From the NCBI RefSeq assembly GCF_016861915.1, contig NZ_BOLX01000006.1, forward strand, positions 1-64,000: a DNA stretch of 64,000 bases, read 5' to 3'. The notes under the pieces are model-generated. The model ran no database searches. It was not told where the DNA came from and worked only from the letters and a program-made list of their open reading frames with translations. Below, piece by piece: positions 33,701 through 43,145 of the stretch. The stretch comes from Apilactobacillus nanyangensis. Its GTDB lineage: Bacteria > Bacillota > Bacilli > Lactobacillales > Lactobacillaceae. Made by a program: the position numbers and the translations under genes. Position 1 is the stretch's first letter; each line of letters opens with the position of its first letter.

Positions 33701-36700
33701 CTCCTGAGTTATGGTCAGCATTAATTTGCTTGTTACCATTATCAGTGGCTTCCTTAATGTCTTCCGCATCTGAAGCGTTATCGATTGCCTTTTCTGCAGC
33801 TGTCTTATCAGATTCTACTTGAGCAGTTTGGGCATCTTTTTCAGATTGAGTTAATGTCGCATCGTTTGCGATGTCTTGCTTAGTCTTAGCTGCTAGTTCT
33901 TCTAATTGCTTCTTAGCGTTACTCTTTTGATCTTGTAATGATACGGTACTTGTTACGTAATCTTTATCAACTTGAGCATTAGTATCACTGATTACTTTGT
34001 TGATACTATCTGCATCTGTAGCCTTATCAATAGCGTCTTTACCAGCTTGAGCATCAGAATCAACTTTATCTTTTTGAGCTTTCTTTTCATCATTATTTAA
34101 GGTGTTATCAGCATCGATATCACTCTTAATCTTAGCCGCTTCAGCATCAATTGCATTTTTTGCATCATATTTTTGCTTATCTAATGGAGTTCCTGGTACA
34201 TATTCACCATCAATAGCCTTGTTAGCATCACTAAGTGCTTTGTTGATACTGTCTGCATCTGTTGCATTATTAATAGCATTCTTACCGCCTTCAACATCTT
34301 GATTAACTTTAGCAATTTGATCCTTCTTTTGGTCGGAAGTTAATGTTGCATCATTTTGGATGTCTTGCTTAATCTTCTTTGCTTCAGCATCTAATTGAGA
34401 ACTTGCATTGCTCTTTTGATCAGATACAGATGCCGCAGGTTTGTGGTCATTTCCAACCTTGTTATTTGCACCACTCAATGCATCATTAATGCCGTCAGCG
34501 TCGGTTGCACTATTAATAGCATTCTTACCGCCTTCAACATCTTGATTAACTTTAGCAATTTGATCCTTCTTTTGGTCGGAAGTTAATGTTGCATCATTTT
34601 GGATGTCTTGCTTAATCTTAGCCGCTTGGGTATTTAATTGATCTTGAGCAGTTTTCTTTTGGTCTGACAATGGAGTGCCAGAAACATGTTCACCATCAAT
34701 AGCCTTCTTAGCATCAGTGATTGCTTGGTTAATGTCATCAGCATTTGATTGCTTATCAATAGCATCCTTGCCAGCTTGGACATCGTTATCAATTTTTGCC
34801 TTTTGAGCATCTTTGGCTGACTTACTCAATGTTGGGTCGTTATCGATGTCTTGTTTAATCTTATCCGCTTCATCGTCTAATTGCTTCTTAGCAGCAGCTT
34901 GTTGATCCTTAACTGATGTACCTTGTTTATGTTGATCATCAATATTAGTATTTCCATCTTTGATTGCATTGTTGATTTCATCAGCATTTGAAGCATCATC
35001 AATCTTAGCTTGGGCAGCTTTATTAGCATCATCAACATTCTTCTTTTGTTGTGCTTTTTCGGCACCAGTTAAAGTGTCATCAGCGTCAATAGCTGCCTTA
35101 ATCTTGTTGGCTTCAGCATCCATTTGTGACTTAGCATCATTCTTTTGGTCAGCCACAGACTTATCTGATTTGTGGTCACCATCAATCTTTTGGTTACTGC
35201 TGTCTACAGCTTGTTTGATACCTTCTGCATCTTTTGCTGCGTCGATAGCCTTCTTACCAGCGTCAACATCAGCATCGATGGCTGCCTTTTGAGCATCCTT
35301 TTCTGCTTGAGTTAAGGTGTTGTCAGCATCAATTTGTCCCTTAATCTTGTTGGCTTCGTTGTCTAGGTCGTTCTTCTTAGATGTCTTTTGATCAGCCACG
35401 GATTGTCCTGAAACGTGGTCACCATTGATTTTACCTGTAGTGTCACTGATTAACTTGTTGATGTCATCGGCGTCTTTTGCACCATCAATGGCCTTTTCGC
35501 CGGCGTCTCTATCAGCGTCAACCTTGGCGCTTTGGGCGTCTTTTTCGGCTTGAGTTAATGTCGCATCATTTTCGATGTCTTGTTTAATCTTAGCTGCTTG
35601 GTCGTCCAATGTCTTCTTAGCAGCGGCCTTTTGGTCATCAACTGACTTACCTGGTACATGGTCAGCATTAATTTGCTTGTTACCAGCATCAGTGGCTTTC
35701 TTGACACCTTCAGCATCTGAGGCAGCGTCGATTGCCTTTTCAGCAGCTTCTTTATCTGAATCTACCTTAGCGGTTTGAGCGTCCTTTTCAGCTTGAGTCA
35801 ATGTTGAATCGTTTGCGATATCTTGTTTTACCTTTGCTGCTTGGTCTTCCAATGTCTTCTTATTGCTTGCCTTTTGGTCATCTACCGATGCATGTGAAAC
35901 GTGGTCGGCAGCAATCTTATCTTTGTTGTCTTTAATTAAACCGTTAATGCTATCAGCATCTGAAGCGTTATCAATGGCATCGTTACCAGATTTGACATCC
36001 GCATCAACCTTGGCACTTTGAGCGTCCTTATCAGCTTGAGTTAGTGTCTCATCATTTGCGATGTCTTGTTTAATCTTAGCTGCTTGTGCATCCAATTGTG
36101 ATTTAGCAGCAGCCTTTTGATCATCTAAACTCTTACCTGATTGATGTACATCATCAATGTCTTTCACACTTTGAGTGATTTGGTTATGGATGTCATCCAC
36201 ATTTGTTAAACCATCAATCTTAGCTTGTTCAGCAGAGCTTACACTATCAACCTTGTTCTTTTGATCGGCCTTTTCATCACTAGTTAAAGTTGGGTCTGAA
36301 TCAATTTCAGACTTAATCTTAGTAGCTTCGGCTTGAATAGATGCTTTAGCGTCAGCTTTTTGCTCCTCAATTGACTTACCAGTTTTGTGGTCTGATGTAA
36401 TCTTTTGGTTACCGTCACTGATTGCTTGGTTAACACCATCGGCATCCTTAGCGTTATCGATGGCTGTTTCAGCTGAGTCTTTATCAGCATCAACCATCGC
36501 ACTTTGTTCATTCTTTTCGATTTGAGTTAGTGTTGGATCATTTGCGATGTCTTGCTTAATCTTAGCAGCTTGGGCATCTAATTGCGCTTTGGCATTTGCC
36601 TTTTGGTCAGGTAATGAAGTCTTACCTGGAACGTATTGAGCATCAATATCTTTGATACCTTGGTCGTATGCAGACTTAATGCCATCAGCATTAGTTGCAG

Positions 36701-39700
36701 CATTAATCTTAGCTTCAGCAGCTGCCTTAACGCTGTCCACATTACTCTTTTGTTGGTCTTTTTCTTTACCAGTTAGTGAAACATCAGCATCGATTTGGTT
36801 CTTAACCTTGGTTGCTTCAGCATCCAAGTTAGCGTTGTTAGAAGCCTTTTGATTATCAACTGAGCTTCCTGATTGGTGGTCGCCAGCGATTTGACCACTG
36901 TTATCACTTAATGCCTTGTTAATGCTGTCAGCATCAGTAGCATTTTGAATTGCTTGTTTACCAGCAGTTGTGTCGGCATCTACCTTGGCAGTTTGAGCAT
37001 TCTTTTGCGCTTGAGTTAATGTGGCATCGTTTGCGATGTCTTGTTTAATTTTTGCCGCTTGTGCATCTAATTGATTTAGAGCATCTGATTTTTGACTATC
37101 TACTGGTGCCTTTGAACCGTGATCAGCATCAATGTTGGTTGTTCCATCACTGATTGCTTTATTAACACTGTCAGCATCACTTGCATTATCAATTGCCTTT
37201 GATGCGGCATCTGCGTCGGAATTTACCTTAGCAGTTTGAGCATCTTTTTGCGCTTGAGTTAATGTCGAGTCATTTGCGATGTCTTGCTTAATCTTGTTTG
37301 CTTCGTTAGTAATTTGTGACTTAGCAGTGGATTTTTGCGTATCTAGTGGTGTACCTGATACGTGTTTGCCATCAACGTCTGTTATACCTTGCTTCTTTGC
37401 TGTATTGATATCGTCAGCATTTGTTAAACCATCAATATTAGCTTGATCAGCTTTAGCGACTGAATTGACCTCATTCTTTTGTTGGTCTTTTTCAGCACCA
37501 GTCAAACTAGTATCAGCATCGATTGCTGCCTTAACCTTATTGGCTTCGTCTTGAATGGCTTGCTTAGCAGAGGCCTTTTGAGAGTCAATTGAGTCTCCTG
37601 ATTGATGGTCATGAGCCATCTTAGTATTACCACCACTGATTGCTTGGTTAATGGCATCAGCATTTTGCGCGTTTTCAATAGCTTGTTCTGCTGCAGTTTT
37701 ATCTGTCTGTAGTTGAGCTAATTGAGCGTTCTTTTTGTCTTGAGTTAATGTTGCATCATTTTCGATATCATTTTTAATCTTATCTGCTTGGGCATCCAAG
37801 TTAGCCTTAGCATTAGTCTTTTGGTCGGCCAATGAAGTCTTACCTGGAACATATTGTTTGTCAATGTCTGTGATACCTTTATTGTATGCAGTATTGATGT
37901 CATCGGCGTTAGTTGCGGCATTAACAGCAGCTTGGGCAACAGCCTTTGTTCTATCTACGTTGGCTTTTTGGGTATCCTTTTGTGCAGAAGTCAATCTGTT
38001 GTCGGCATCGATTTGGTTCTTAACCTTAGTTGCTTCCGCTTCTAGGTTGGCATTGGCGTTTGATTGTTGATTGTCAACTGAGTTTCCTGATTGGTGGTCG
38101 TTTACGATTTGTCTACTGCTCTTACTAAATGCATCGTTAATGCTATCCACATCGTTTGCATTATCAATCGCTTGTTTACCAGCAGATGTATCAGCATTTA
38201 CCTTAGCAATTTGAGCATTTTTTTGATCTTGAGTTAATGTGGCATCATTTGCGATGTCTTGTTTAATCTTATATGCTTGATCATCTAATTGATCCTTATC
38301 ATATTTCTTTTGGTCAGACAATGGCGTTCCAGGTTGGTATTGGTTATCGATATCTTGAATTCCATGTTTTCGTGCGGTATTGATATCATCTGCATTGGTT
38401 GATGAATCAATATTGGATTGACCAATTTCTTTGAATCTGGAAACGTAAGCATTTTGAGATTTTTTGTCTGAACTAGTCAAAGTGTAATCATTATCAATTT
38501 TATTCTTAACACTAGCTGCTTCGTCTTCTAGTATGGCCTTAGCTTTGGTCCTTTGTTCATCTAATGATATTCCAGGTTTGTATTCTTTTACAATCTTTCC
38601 ATTTTCATCATTCAATGCATTATTAATACTATCCGCATCAGTCTCATTATTAATAGCATTCTTACCGTCTTCAACATCATTATCAATCTTAGATGATTGA
38701 GACTTCTTTTCGTCGCTAGTTAATGTGTTATCGTTTGCAATGACTTGTTTTGTCTGAGTTGCCTTGTCTTCCAATGACTTTATAGCAGCGGCTTTTTGTA
38801 CTTCTAATGAGTCTCCTGATACATGTTGATCATCAATATTTTTAATACCTTGTTTAAGTGCGTTATTGATAGCATCAGCATTGAAGTAGTTACTAAGTTC
38901 AAGTCCTGCAATATCTTTAGCTCTTCTTACCTTTGATATTTCTTGATTTCTTTTTTCAGTAGTTAATGTCTTATCATCCCTAATAGCAGCCTCAATCTTT
39001 GTGGCTTCAGCATCTAATGCATCTTTAGCAGTAATCTTTTGGTTAGAAATACTAGGACCAGGTACATAGTCGCCATTAAGTTGTATTACAGCTTTTTTAC
39101 GAATCTCCTCTACGTTTGCTGGGTCAGTAACTGCTTTTATTTGACTAGTATAGTTACCCATATCCGAGTCAAGATTTTGTAATTGTTGCTTAATTTGTTC
39201 GCTAGTATTTGTTTTATCAGATTTAATTTTACTATTATTATTTCCATAAACATAATTAAGATTATTAATTGCTGAACTAATTGTAGCTGTTAGTTCTTCA
39301 TGTTTAATATTATTAATACCATCAGATAAAGAATCAGCTATTTGACTTGATTGTGAGACACCCAATAAGTTTGCTTGCGCTGTTTGAAAAGCAGTACTAA
39401 TTGAATTGTTAGCAGATTGCTTATCACTAGCAGACAAGTTGCTTAGGTTTGAAACATTGGTTGTTGATGATGCTTTTTGATTTTGTAATTGTGTCATTGC
39501 GTTAGCAATTGAAGTATTATCTGCTCTGTAAGCATTTTGAATAGCGTTTAATTGAGAAACAAAGTCACCATCTGTTGTAACTGCATTGATTTGAGAAGTG
39601 TAGTTATTTAATAGTTGAGTGGCTTGGTTTAATGGAGATGTTTGGTTTAAATCGTTTAACGCTCTACCTTTCAATTGGCCTAATAATTGCTTATTAAAAT

Positions 39701-40844
39701 TATCACCAAATTTATCGTAAGTTAAACTTCGTCTAGAAGTAAACGCAACTTTTGTACTGGACTTAATAAGTTCTCCCTTGCTATTTTCTCTGTGGGTAGA
39801 CATTGTTGCAGAAATCCAGTCACTAGGGGTAACTTTTACTGGGTCTACATAAACAGATATAGTTACATCCCCACCTACAACTTTTTCGGTCTTGTACTTA
39901 ACATAGTATTCACCATTATTATTAGTTAGTGTTTGTAACCCGTAATCATCACTATTAACCGTAACAGAACTTACTTTGCTAGCTAGATTAGGACTTGTAT
40001 TTAATGTAAATTCAAGAACTCTATTCCATCCTTCGGTTCTAGTAATTACCTTTGTACCAAAGTTAAAGTTAATGACATATTTATTAGTATTAGGGTCGTA
40101 TTTGACACCTTTGTAATTTAAATTAGTATTTGCAATTGCATCCTGATATTGAGGACTATTTGCTCCACCAGCTGGTCCACTGATGAAAGTATCACTATCT
40201 GCAGGAGCGCCACTTCCATCCCTCAATGATAGTCCTTCCTTTGCATCTGATGAACTTGATGCAGAGCTTGCCAAAGAAGCACTTGATGAAGAGGCACTTG
40301 ATTGTTGTGATTGGCTATTACTTAAGCTTTGGTTGCTTTGATCAGCACTTGAACTAGCATTGCTGGATGCATTTGAATCAGTGCTGTTTTGGCCTGCAAC
40401 GTGACTTGCATCAATGTTGTTCTTACCATCAGTTAGTGCTTGGTTGATGCTGTCAGCATCTGTGGCACTATCGATTGATTGTTCGCCAGCGACCTTGTAT
40501 GAATCGACTTCGGCATTTTGGCTATCCTTGTCAGATTGTGACAAAGAAGTATCGTTATTGATGGCATCCTTGACTTTGCTTGCTTCGGCGTCTAGTTGAG
40601 CCTTAGCTTCGTTTTTTTGGTTATCAATTGTTGAATTGTTATTATTGTTATTATTTTGATTAGTAGTTGAATTTGATGAAACTTGAGTTTCACTAGCAAA
40701 TGCAACATTTTGATTAGATTGCATTACAGCAGCGGCTCCAATTAGTGAAAATGAAGCCACTGATAGTACAACCCAATTTTTCTTTACTTTTCTCATAATT
40801 TTCTTGTCAGAATTTTTTCTGAACTGTTTGTGGTTGTATAACAT
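30762..40844 (-). CDS. Giant exported surface protein with DUF1542-like repeats, about 3360 aa
   Basis: The start at 40844 is chosen because GGGAGG precedes it; the frame opens 13 codons earlier. The N-terminus (HKQFRKNSDKKIMRKVKKNW, then a hydrophobic core ending NVAFA) is a long KxYKxGKxW-like signal peptide. One detached DUF1542-like unit, a Ser-rich linker (about 165-225), a beta-rich domain (about 230-395) and a helical region follow. About 30 tandem DUF1542-like repeats of roughly 80 residues come next (DQKxxAKxQLDxEAxKIKxxIxxDxTLT). The C-terminus has two basic modules of about 165 residues (NAVMFRxxGExTNKxGxKRYKVYQIV), resembling SLAP/DUF5776-like wall-binding domains. There is no LPXTG motif. 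It is probably a long fibrous surface protein held non-covalently. Confidence 0.88.
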   Translation of the reverse strand: MLYNHKQFRKNSDKKIMRKVKKNWVVLSVASFSLIGAAAVMQSNQNVAFASETQVSSNSTTNQNNNNNNNSTIDNQKNEAKAQLDAEASKVKDAINNDTSLSQSDKDSQNAEVDSYKVAGEQSIDSATDADSINQALTDGKNNIDASHVAGQNSTDSNASSNASSSADQSNQSLSNSQSQQSSASSSSASLASSASSSSDAKEGLSLRDGSGAPADSDTFISGPAGGANSPQYQDAIANTNLNYKGVKYDPNTNKYVINFNFGTKVITRTEGWNRVLEFTLNTSPNLASKVSSVTVNSDDYGLQTLTNNNGEYYVKYKTEKVVGGDVTISVYVDPVKVTPSDWISATMSTHRENSKGELIKSSTKVAFTSRRSLTYDKFGDNFNKQLLGQLKGRALNDLNQTSPLNQATQLLNNYTSQINAVTTDGDFVSQLNAIQNAYRADNTSIANAMTQLQNQKASSTTNVSNLSNLSASDKQSANNSISTAFQTAQANLLGVSQSSQIADSLSDGINNIKHEELTATISSAINNLNYVYGNNNSKIKSDKTNTSEQIKQQLQNLDSDMGNYTSQIKAVTDPANVEEIRKKAVIQLNGDYVPGPSISNQKITAKDALDAEATKIEAAIRDDKTLTTEKRNQEISKVRRAKDIAGLELSNYFNADAINNALKQGIKNIDDQHVSGDSLEVQKAAAIKSLEDKATQTKQVIANDNTLTSDEKKSQSSKIDNDVEDGKNAINNETDADSINNALNDENGKIVKEYKPGISLDEQRTKAKAILEDEAASVKNKIDNDYTLTSSDKKSQNAYVSRFKEIGQSNIDSSTNADDINTARKHGIQDIDNQYQPGTPLSDQKKYDKDQLDDQAYKIKQDIANDATLTQDQKNAQIAKVNADTSAGKQAIDNANDVDSINDAFSKSSRQIVNDHQSGNSVDNQQSNANANLEAEATKVKNQIDADNRLTSAQKDTQKANVDRTKAVAQAAVNAATNADDINTAYNKGITDIDKQYVPGKTSLADQKTNAKANLDAQADKIKNDIENDATLTQDKKNAQLAQLQTDKTAAEQAIENAQNADAINQAISGGNTKMAHDHQSGDSIDSQKASAKQAIQDEANKVKAAIDADTSLTGAEKDQQKNEVNSVAKADQANIDGLTNADDINTAKKQGITDVDGKHVSGTPLDTQKSTAKSQITNEANKIKQDIANDSTLTQAQKDAQTAKVNSDADAASKAIDNASDADSVNKAISDGTTNIDADHGSKAPVDSQKSDALNQLDAQAAKIKQDIANDATLTQAQKNAQTAKVDADTTAGKQAIQNATDADSINKALSDNSGQIAGDHQSGSSVDNQKASNNANLDAEATKVKNQIDADVSLTGKEKDQQKSNVDSVKAAAEAKINAATNADGIKSAYDQGIKDIDAQYVPGKTSLPDQKANAKAQLDAQAAKIKQDIANDPTLTQIEKNEQSAMVDADKDSAETAIDNAKDADGVNQAISDGNQKITSDHKTGKSIEEQKADAKASIQAEATKIKSEIDSDPTLTSDEKADQKNKVDSVSSAEQAKIDGLTNVDDIHNQITQSVKDIDDVHQSGKSLDDQKAAAKSQLDAQAAKIKQDIANDETLTQADKDAQSAKVDADVKSGNDAIDNASDADSINGLIKDNKDKIAADHVSHASVDDQKASNKKTLEDQAAKVKQDIANDSTLTQAEKDAQTAKVDSDKEAAEKAIDAASDAEGVKKATDAGNKQINADHVPGKSVDDQKAAAKKTLDDQAAKIKQDIENDATLTQAEKDAQSAKVDADRDAGEKAIDGAKDADDINKLISDTTGKINGDHVSGQSVADQKTSKKNDLDNEANKIKGQIDADNTLTQAEKDAQKAAIDADVDAGKKAIDAAKDAEGIKQAVDSSNQKIDGDHKSDKSVADQKNDAKSQMDAEANKIKAAIDADDTLTGAEKAQQKKNVDDANKAAQAKIDDASNADEINNAIKDGNTNIDDQHKQGTSVKDQQAAAKKQLDDEADKIKQDIDNDPTLSKSAKDAQKAKIDNDVQAGKDAIDKQSNADDINQAITDAKKAIDGEHVSGTPLSDQKKTAQDQLNTQAAKIKQDIQNDATLTSDQKKDQIAKVNQDVEGGKNAINSATDADGINDALSGANNKVGNDHKPAASVSDQKSNASSQLDAEAKKIKQDIQNDATLTSDQKKDQIAKVNQDVEGGKNAINNATDADSINKALSDANKAIDGEYVPGTPLDKQKYDAKNAIDAEAAKIKSDIDADNTLNNDEKKAQKDKVDSDAQAGKDAIDKATDADSINKVISDTNAQVDKDYVTSTVSLQDQKSNAKKQLEELAAKTKQDIANDATLTQSEKDAQTAQVESDKTAAEKAIDNASDAEDIKEATDNGNKQINADHNSGDSVDTQKQSANGKLDAEANKIKNQIDADNTLTSDEKEQQKKNVDQANQDAKAKIKAASNADEINDLVSQNTGENGIIDKQHNSGKSVKDQQDAAKSQMDAEANKIKADIDADNTLTSDEKKQQKNNVDDANKAAKDNIDAASNADEINDLISKNTGKDGIIDKEHVPGKSVDDQKSAAKQKLEAQAVKVKNDIANDATLTKEQRDAQVAKVDTDKNAAENAVDAATDADSINKAINDGNDKISKDHVPGTSVSDQKDKANAQLDAEAKKIKSEIDNDNSLTSVEKDVQKAKVDADVKSGKEAIDNATEADNINKAVSDTNAQVDKDHVAGASVDSQKDAAKQQLDAQAAKTKQDITNDATLTQAEKDAQIAKVESDKTAGEKAIDDAKDADSINQALVNSNKQIGADHVPGNSLNDQKDAAKKQLDAEADKTKATIDADKTLTSAEKAQQKANVDAKNKAAQDNVDAQTNADNINALTAQGVEEIDAQYVPGKVSLSDQKTNAKDQLEEEAAKVKNDIANDATLTQDQKNTQMAQVDADKEAGEQAIDNATDADSINQIISDTNAKMDADHVSGQSIDDQKTAAKDAINTEANKVKAEIDADKTLSKDEKQRQKNNVDRALAAAQSAIDGLNNADDINAAIAQNIHIIDLQHVKKQNNGSGPNQVIPRNVYMIKNFYRYLSTNFTKKNRVEGYKATSRPNAVMFRIIGETTNKNGVKRYKVYQIVIKKNGLFKVDRKKWGYITARPSYMRPLYYSSNVHTIKVIGKRVRAYKNVKLKNAVNAYKQGTVLKVKAVKKFGSTYRLQLTNGTYISANKNLVKKESIPRDIYMVKGFYRYSSVNFSHKNRIEGYKKQSRPNAVMFRVAGEYTNKRGLKRYKVYQIVRNKKGLFRVDYKKWGYVTAKPSFVKPLYYSSNVQKVKVIGNRIRSYRKPNLSKAVSSYKRGTVLKVKAVKKLGTAYRLQLSNGNYISANKNLVQVIK
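31740..39050 (-). repeat. About 30 tandem DUF1542-like coding repeats
   Basis: Units are about 240-245 bp and encode three-helix modules beginning SxxDQKxxAKxQL and ending ADxINxAIxxGxxxID. I count 30 consecutive starts, plus one separated unit near the N-terminus (about 40385-40630). Stretches near 34268-34378 and 34508-34617 are almost identical over about 100 bp, indicating recent duplication or gene conversion. Long antisense ORFs across the array are by-products of the repeat composition. Confidence 0.85.
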
Positions 40845-41189
40845 TTCATTAACCTCCCGTCGGGAAATAATTTTTTTCAGCATGAGAAATTATAAACATA
40901 AATATCATTCATTCAAGAGGTCTAAACGTTGATATGTCAACGTTTCATTAAGTTTTTATAATATTTCTTTAATTAAAACGATTGAAGAGTTGATTTAAGG
41001 GCATCGTAAAAATTGAAAAAATTAGAAAATGGAGTGTTTAAGTTTTGTTTAAATTTCATCTAACAGCAATAATTCGCCAAAAATGAGATAAAGATGAATG
41101 TCTGATGTACCGGTATTAATGTAACCACATGCGCATAATGGATATTTAAAAAACACCTATTTTTAGAAAAATGTCTAATTTTTTTGAAA
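40845..41189. other. Intergenic region upstream of the giant surface gene
   Basis: No credible ORF is seen. The region is AT-rich and holds the recurrent motif at 40923-40945 as a perfect inverted repeat (AAACGTTGA, TATG, TCAACGTTT). The remainder, 40946-41189, shows no recognisable element. Confidence 0.5.
40923..40945. promoter_or_regulatory. Recurrent 23-bp motif, perfect inverted repeat form
   Basis: AAACGTTGA (40924-40932) and TCAACGTTT (40937-40945) form a perfect 9-bp dyad around TATG, 79 bases upstream of the giant surface gene start. It is the most symmetrical of the four copies and so probably closest to the operator consensus. There is no U-tract, so it is not a terminator. Confidence 0.5.
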
Positions 41190-41222
41190 TAAAAAAGACC
41201 GCCCAAAAGAGCAGTCTTTTTA
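41190..41222 (-). terminator. Terminator after the DHA2 MFS transporter
   Basis: A 10-bp stem with G-U pairs (AAGACTGCTC / GGGCGGTCTT) and a TTTT loop is followed by a U-tract. Confidence 0.8.
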
Positions 41223-42548
41223 TTTTCGATGAAGTCGTTTGATATTAATCGCCATAATCAATGGAACTAGCATCAATAGCGACATTAATAGTGCTTGATA
41301 GTGATATGCCGTAATCACATTGGCAATGTCGGCAGTCAACGTCACCACTAGTGACAATAGAATCGAACTCCCTAGTTGATGGAAGACGTTAACGGCACTG
41401 GAAGTTGCCCCACCCAAGTCCTTCGGTGTATTAGCTACCCCTGAGACCGTCAGTGGACCAAAGGAGAAACCTTGGCCGATTCCAATCACAATCATTGGTA
41501 GTGCCACTGAGATAATGTAACCGTGTTTTAAATCTAAACCGAATAACATTAAGACACCAAGAAGTGTCACGATGGTCCCAAATAGCAATAGGTTTTCGTT
41601 TTTATACTTATTGGATAGCTTGGATTGAAGCATTCCAAACAAGAACTGTGGAATCGTTTCCGGCATGAAACCAAACGCAGATAATAGCGGTGTAAAGCCA
41701 TAGTACTTTTGTAGTACCTGTGGGACTAAAAAGAAGAACGAGAACATTGCGCCAATGTAGAAGAATCTGGCGATATATGCGGAAACACGTTCTTGATCCT
41801 TAAAAATGGCCATTGGCATGATTGGATTATCAATCTTAACTTCACGGAATAAAAAGATGACCAATAACACGACAAAAATAGCGATAAATAGTCCTTTATG
41901 TCCGGCACCGTTAATTGCATTAACCAGTGATAAGATGGCTAGCACGGACAAAATTGAGCCTATGTAGTCCAGATGAGCATGCACTCGTGTCTTTGCTTTT
42001 GGCACAAAGAAAATGGTCAATAGAATCAACAAAATCCCTAGTGGAACGTTGATTAGAAAACCAAGGCGCCAAGAATAAAATGTCGTTACTAATCCCCCGA
42101 TGATTAGTCCAACACTGGCCCCTAATCCAGCGGTCACTCCGTAAAATGAAATCGCCTTTTCTCGTTGTTTTCCTTCATAGGTATCCAGCAACAATGCCAA
42201 TGAGGTTGGTGCCAGAATGGCAGAACCAATCCCCTGAAATGCGCGCATCACGATGATGAATAAGCCGTTTGGTGCAAGACCGACTAGTAGTGAGAATAAT
42301 GTAAAGATAACCAGGCCGGTTAGAAAAACTGGTTTTCTTCCATACAAGTCCCCTAGACGACCACCTAACAATAACAGACTACCAAAGACCAAGGCGTAGA
42401 TGTTGGTGATCCATGCAACACTTTGACTGGTCATATGTAAACTGTTGGCGATTTGAACCGTACTAGTAAATACGACGGAATTATCTAATAGAATCAAAAA
42501 ATAGCTAATTAAAATAATCGGCAGGATAATGCCAAATTTATACTTCAT
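41220..42548 (-). CDS. MFS drug:H+ antiporter-like transporter (DHA2 type)
   Basis: The 442-residue protein begins with ISYFLILLDNSVVFTSTVQI, the DHA1/2-type motif with Asp in helix 1. GGRLGDLYGRKPVF forms the A motif, and GLGASVGLIIGGLV is the antiporter motif C. It has about 14 hydrophobic segments, as in EmrB/QacA exporters. It is divergently transcribed from a MerR regulator, with two palindromes between them, so it is probably induced by its own substrate. Substrates are not predictable. Confidence 0.85.
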   Translation of the reverse strand: MKYKFGIILPIILISYFLILLDNSVVFTSTVQIANSLHMTSQSVAWITNIYALVFGSLLLLGGRLGDLYGRKPVFLTGLVIFTLFSLLVGLAPNGLFIIVMRAFQGIGSAILAPTSLALLLDTYEGKQREKAISFYGVTAGLGASVGLIIGGLVTTFYSWRLGFLINVPLGILLILLTIFFVPKAKTRVHAHLDYIGSILSVLAILSLVNAINGAGHKGLFIAIFVVLLVIFLFREVKIDNPIMPMAIFKDQERVSAYIARFFYIGAMFSFFFLVPQVLQKYYGFTPLLSAFGFMPETIPQFLFGMLQSKLSNKYKNENLLLFGTIVTLLGVLMLFGLDLKHGYIISVALPMIVIGIGQGFSFGPLTVSGVANTPKDLGGATSSAVNVFHQLGSSILLSLVVTLTADIANVITAYHYQALLMSLLMLVPLIMAINIKRLHRK

Positions 42549-42566
42549 GCTTGTGTCCCCCTAAAA

Positions 42567-42606
42567 ATATGATAAAGTAATCATATTACTTAAAGCCGAC
42601 TTTAAG
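42567..42606. promoter_or_regulatory. Two palindromes in the MerR/MFS divergent promoter
   Basis: ATATGAT (42567-42573) and ATCATAT (42580-42586) form one dyad with a 6-base spacer. CTTAAAG (42589-42595) and CTTTAAG (42600-42606) form a second with a CCGA spacer. MerR-type activators bind dyads inside a promoter, so the second, GC-centred one is the likelier regulator site. Confidence 0.55.
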
Positions 42607-42629
42607 GCAAGACATTGAGGTGAAAAAAT

Positions 42630-43034
42630 TTGAACATTAAAGAAGCCAGCCAAATCACTGGTGTTCCAGCATCTACCATTCGTTATTACGAAAAGGAACA
42701 CATCATCCCCGCCGTCGATAGAAACAATTCCGGTGTGCGTGATTTTGACGATCATGCGATTAGACGAATTAGTTTTGCCAAGAAAATGCGTGATGCTGGA
42801 ATGGAAATCAGCACTTTGAAGCAATACATTAATCTATTTGATAACGTTGAAAATAGTGAAGATGAACAATTAGCCCTATTGGTCGAACAAAAACGTTTAA
42901 TGGAAGCAAAACGTGACAAGATGCAAGATGCCATTGACCACTTGGCTCACAAGATTGAAAACTTCGACACTCACATGTTGAAAATCGAAGATGAATTGAG
43001 AACAATGAAAGCAAACAAAAAAGAACGACTATAA
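42630..43034 (+). CDS. MerR-family transcriptional regulator
   Basis: The 134-residue protein has an N-terminal MerR winged helix (NIKEASQITGVPASTIRYYEKEHI, then DDHAIRRISFAKKMRDAGME). A long helix for dimerisation follows, then a Lys/Glu-rich tail. No metal-binding cysteines are seen, so it belongs to the organic-ligand or drug type. The start is a TTG (42630), 7 bases after GAGGTG. It is divergent from an MFS exporter, which is its likely target. Confidence 0.88.
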   Translation: MNIKEASQITGVPASTIRYYEKEHIIPAVDRNNSGVRDFDDHAIRRISFAKKMRDAGMEISTLKQYINLFDNVENSEDEQLALLVEQKRLMEAKRDKMQDAIDHLAHKIENFDTHMLKIEDELRTMKANKKERL

Positions 43035-43050
43035 ACGTCGTTCTTTTTTA
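43015..43050 (+). terminator. Terminator overlapping the merR stop
   Basis: A 9-bp stem (AAGAACGAC / GTCGTTCTT) with a 7-base loop and a T-run begins inside the last codons of merR. Confidence 0.85.
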
Positions 43051-43145
43051 AACATAAGTACACTTACGCCGGTTTTTATTTACACAATTTTAAAACATAT
43101 TTATACCTTCTTTTCATATACTGAGTATAGAAAGGAGGTATAAGT

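Noticed and set aside
31886-40599. Many antisense and alternate-frame ORFs, up to 210 codons, inside the giant surface gene
   Set aside because: They arise from the repeated composition of the DUF1542-like units. All have similar low-complexity products and none has a convincing ribosome binding site.
40923-40945. The 9-bp dyad considered as a terminator for the giant gene's neighbours
   Set aside because: It lies upstream of the giant gene, has no U-tract and is shared by other promoter regions.
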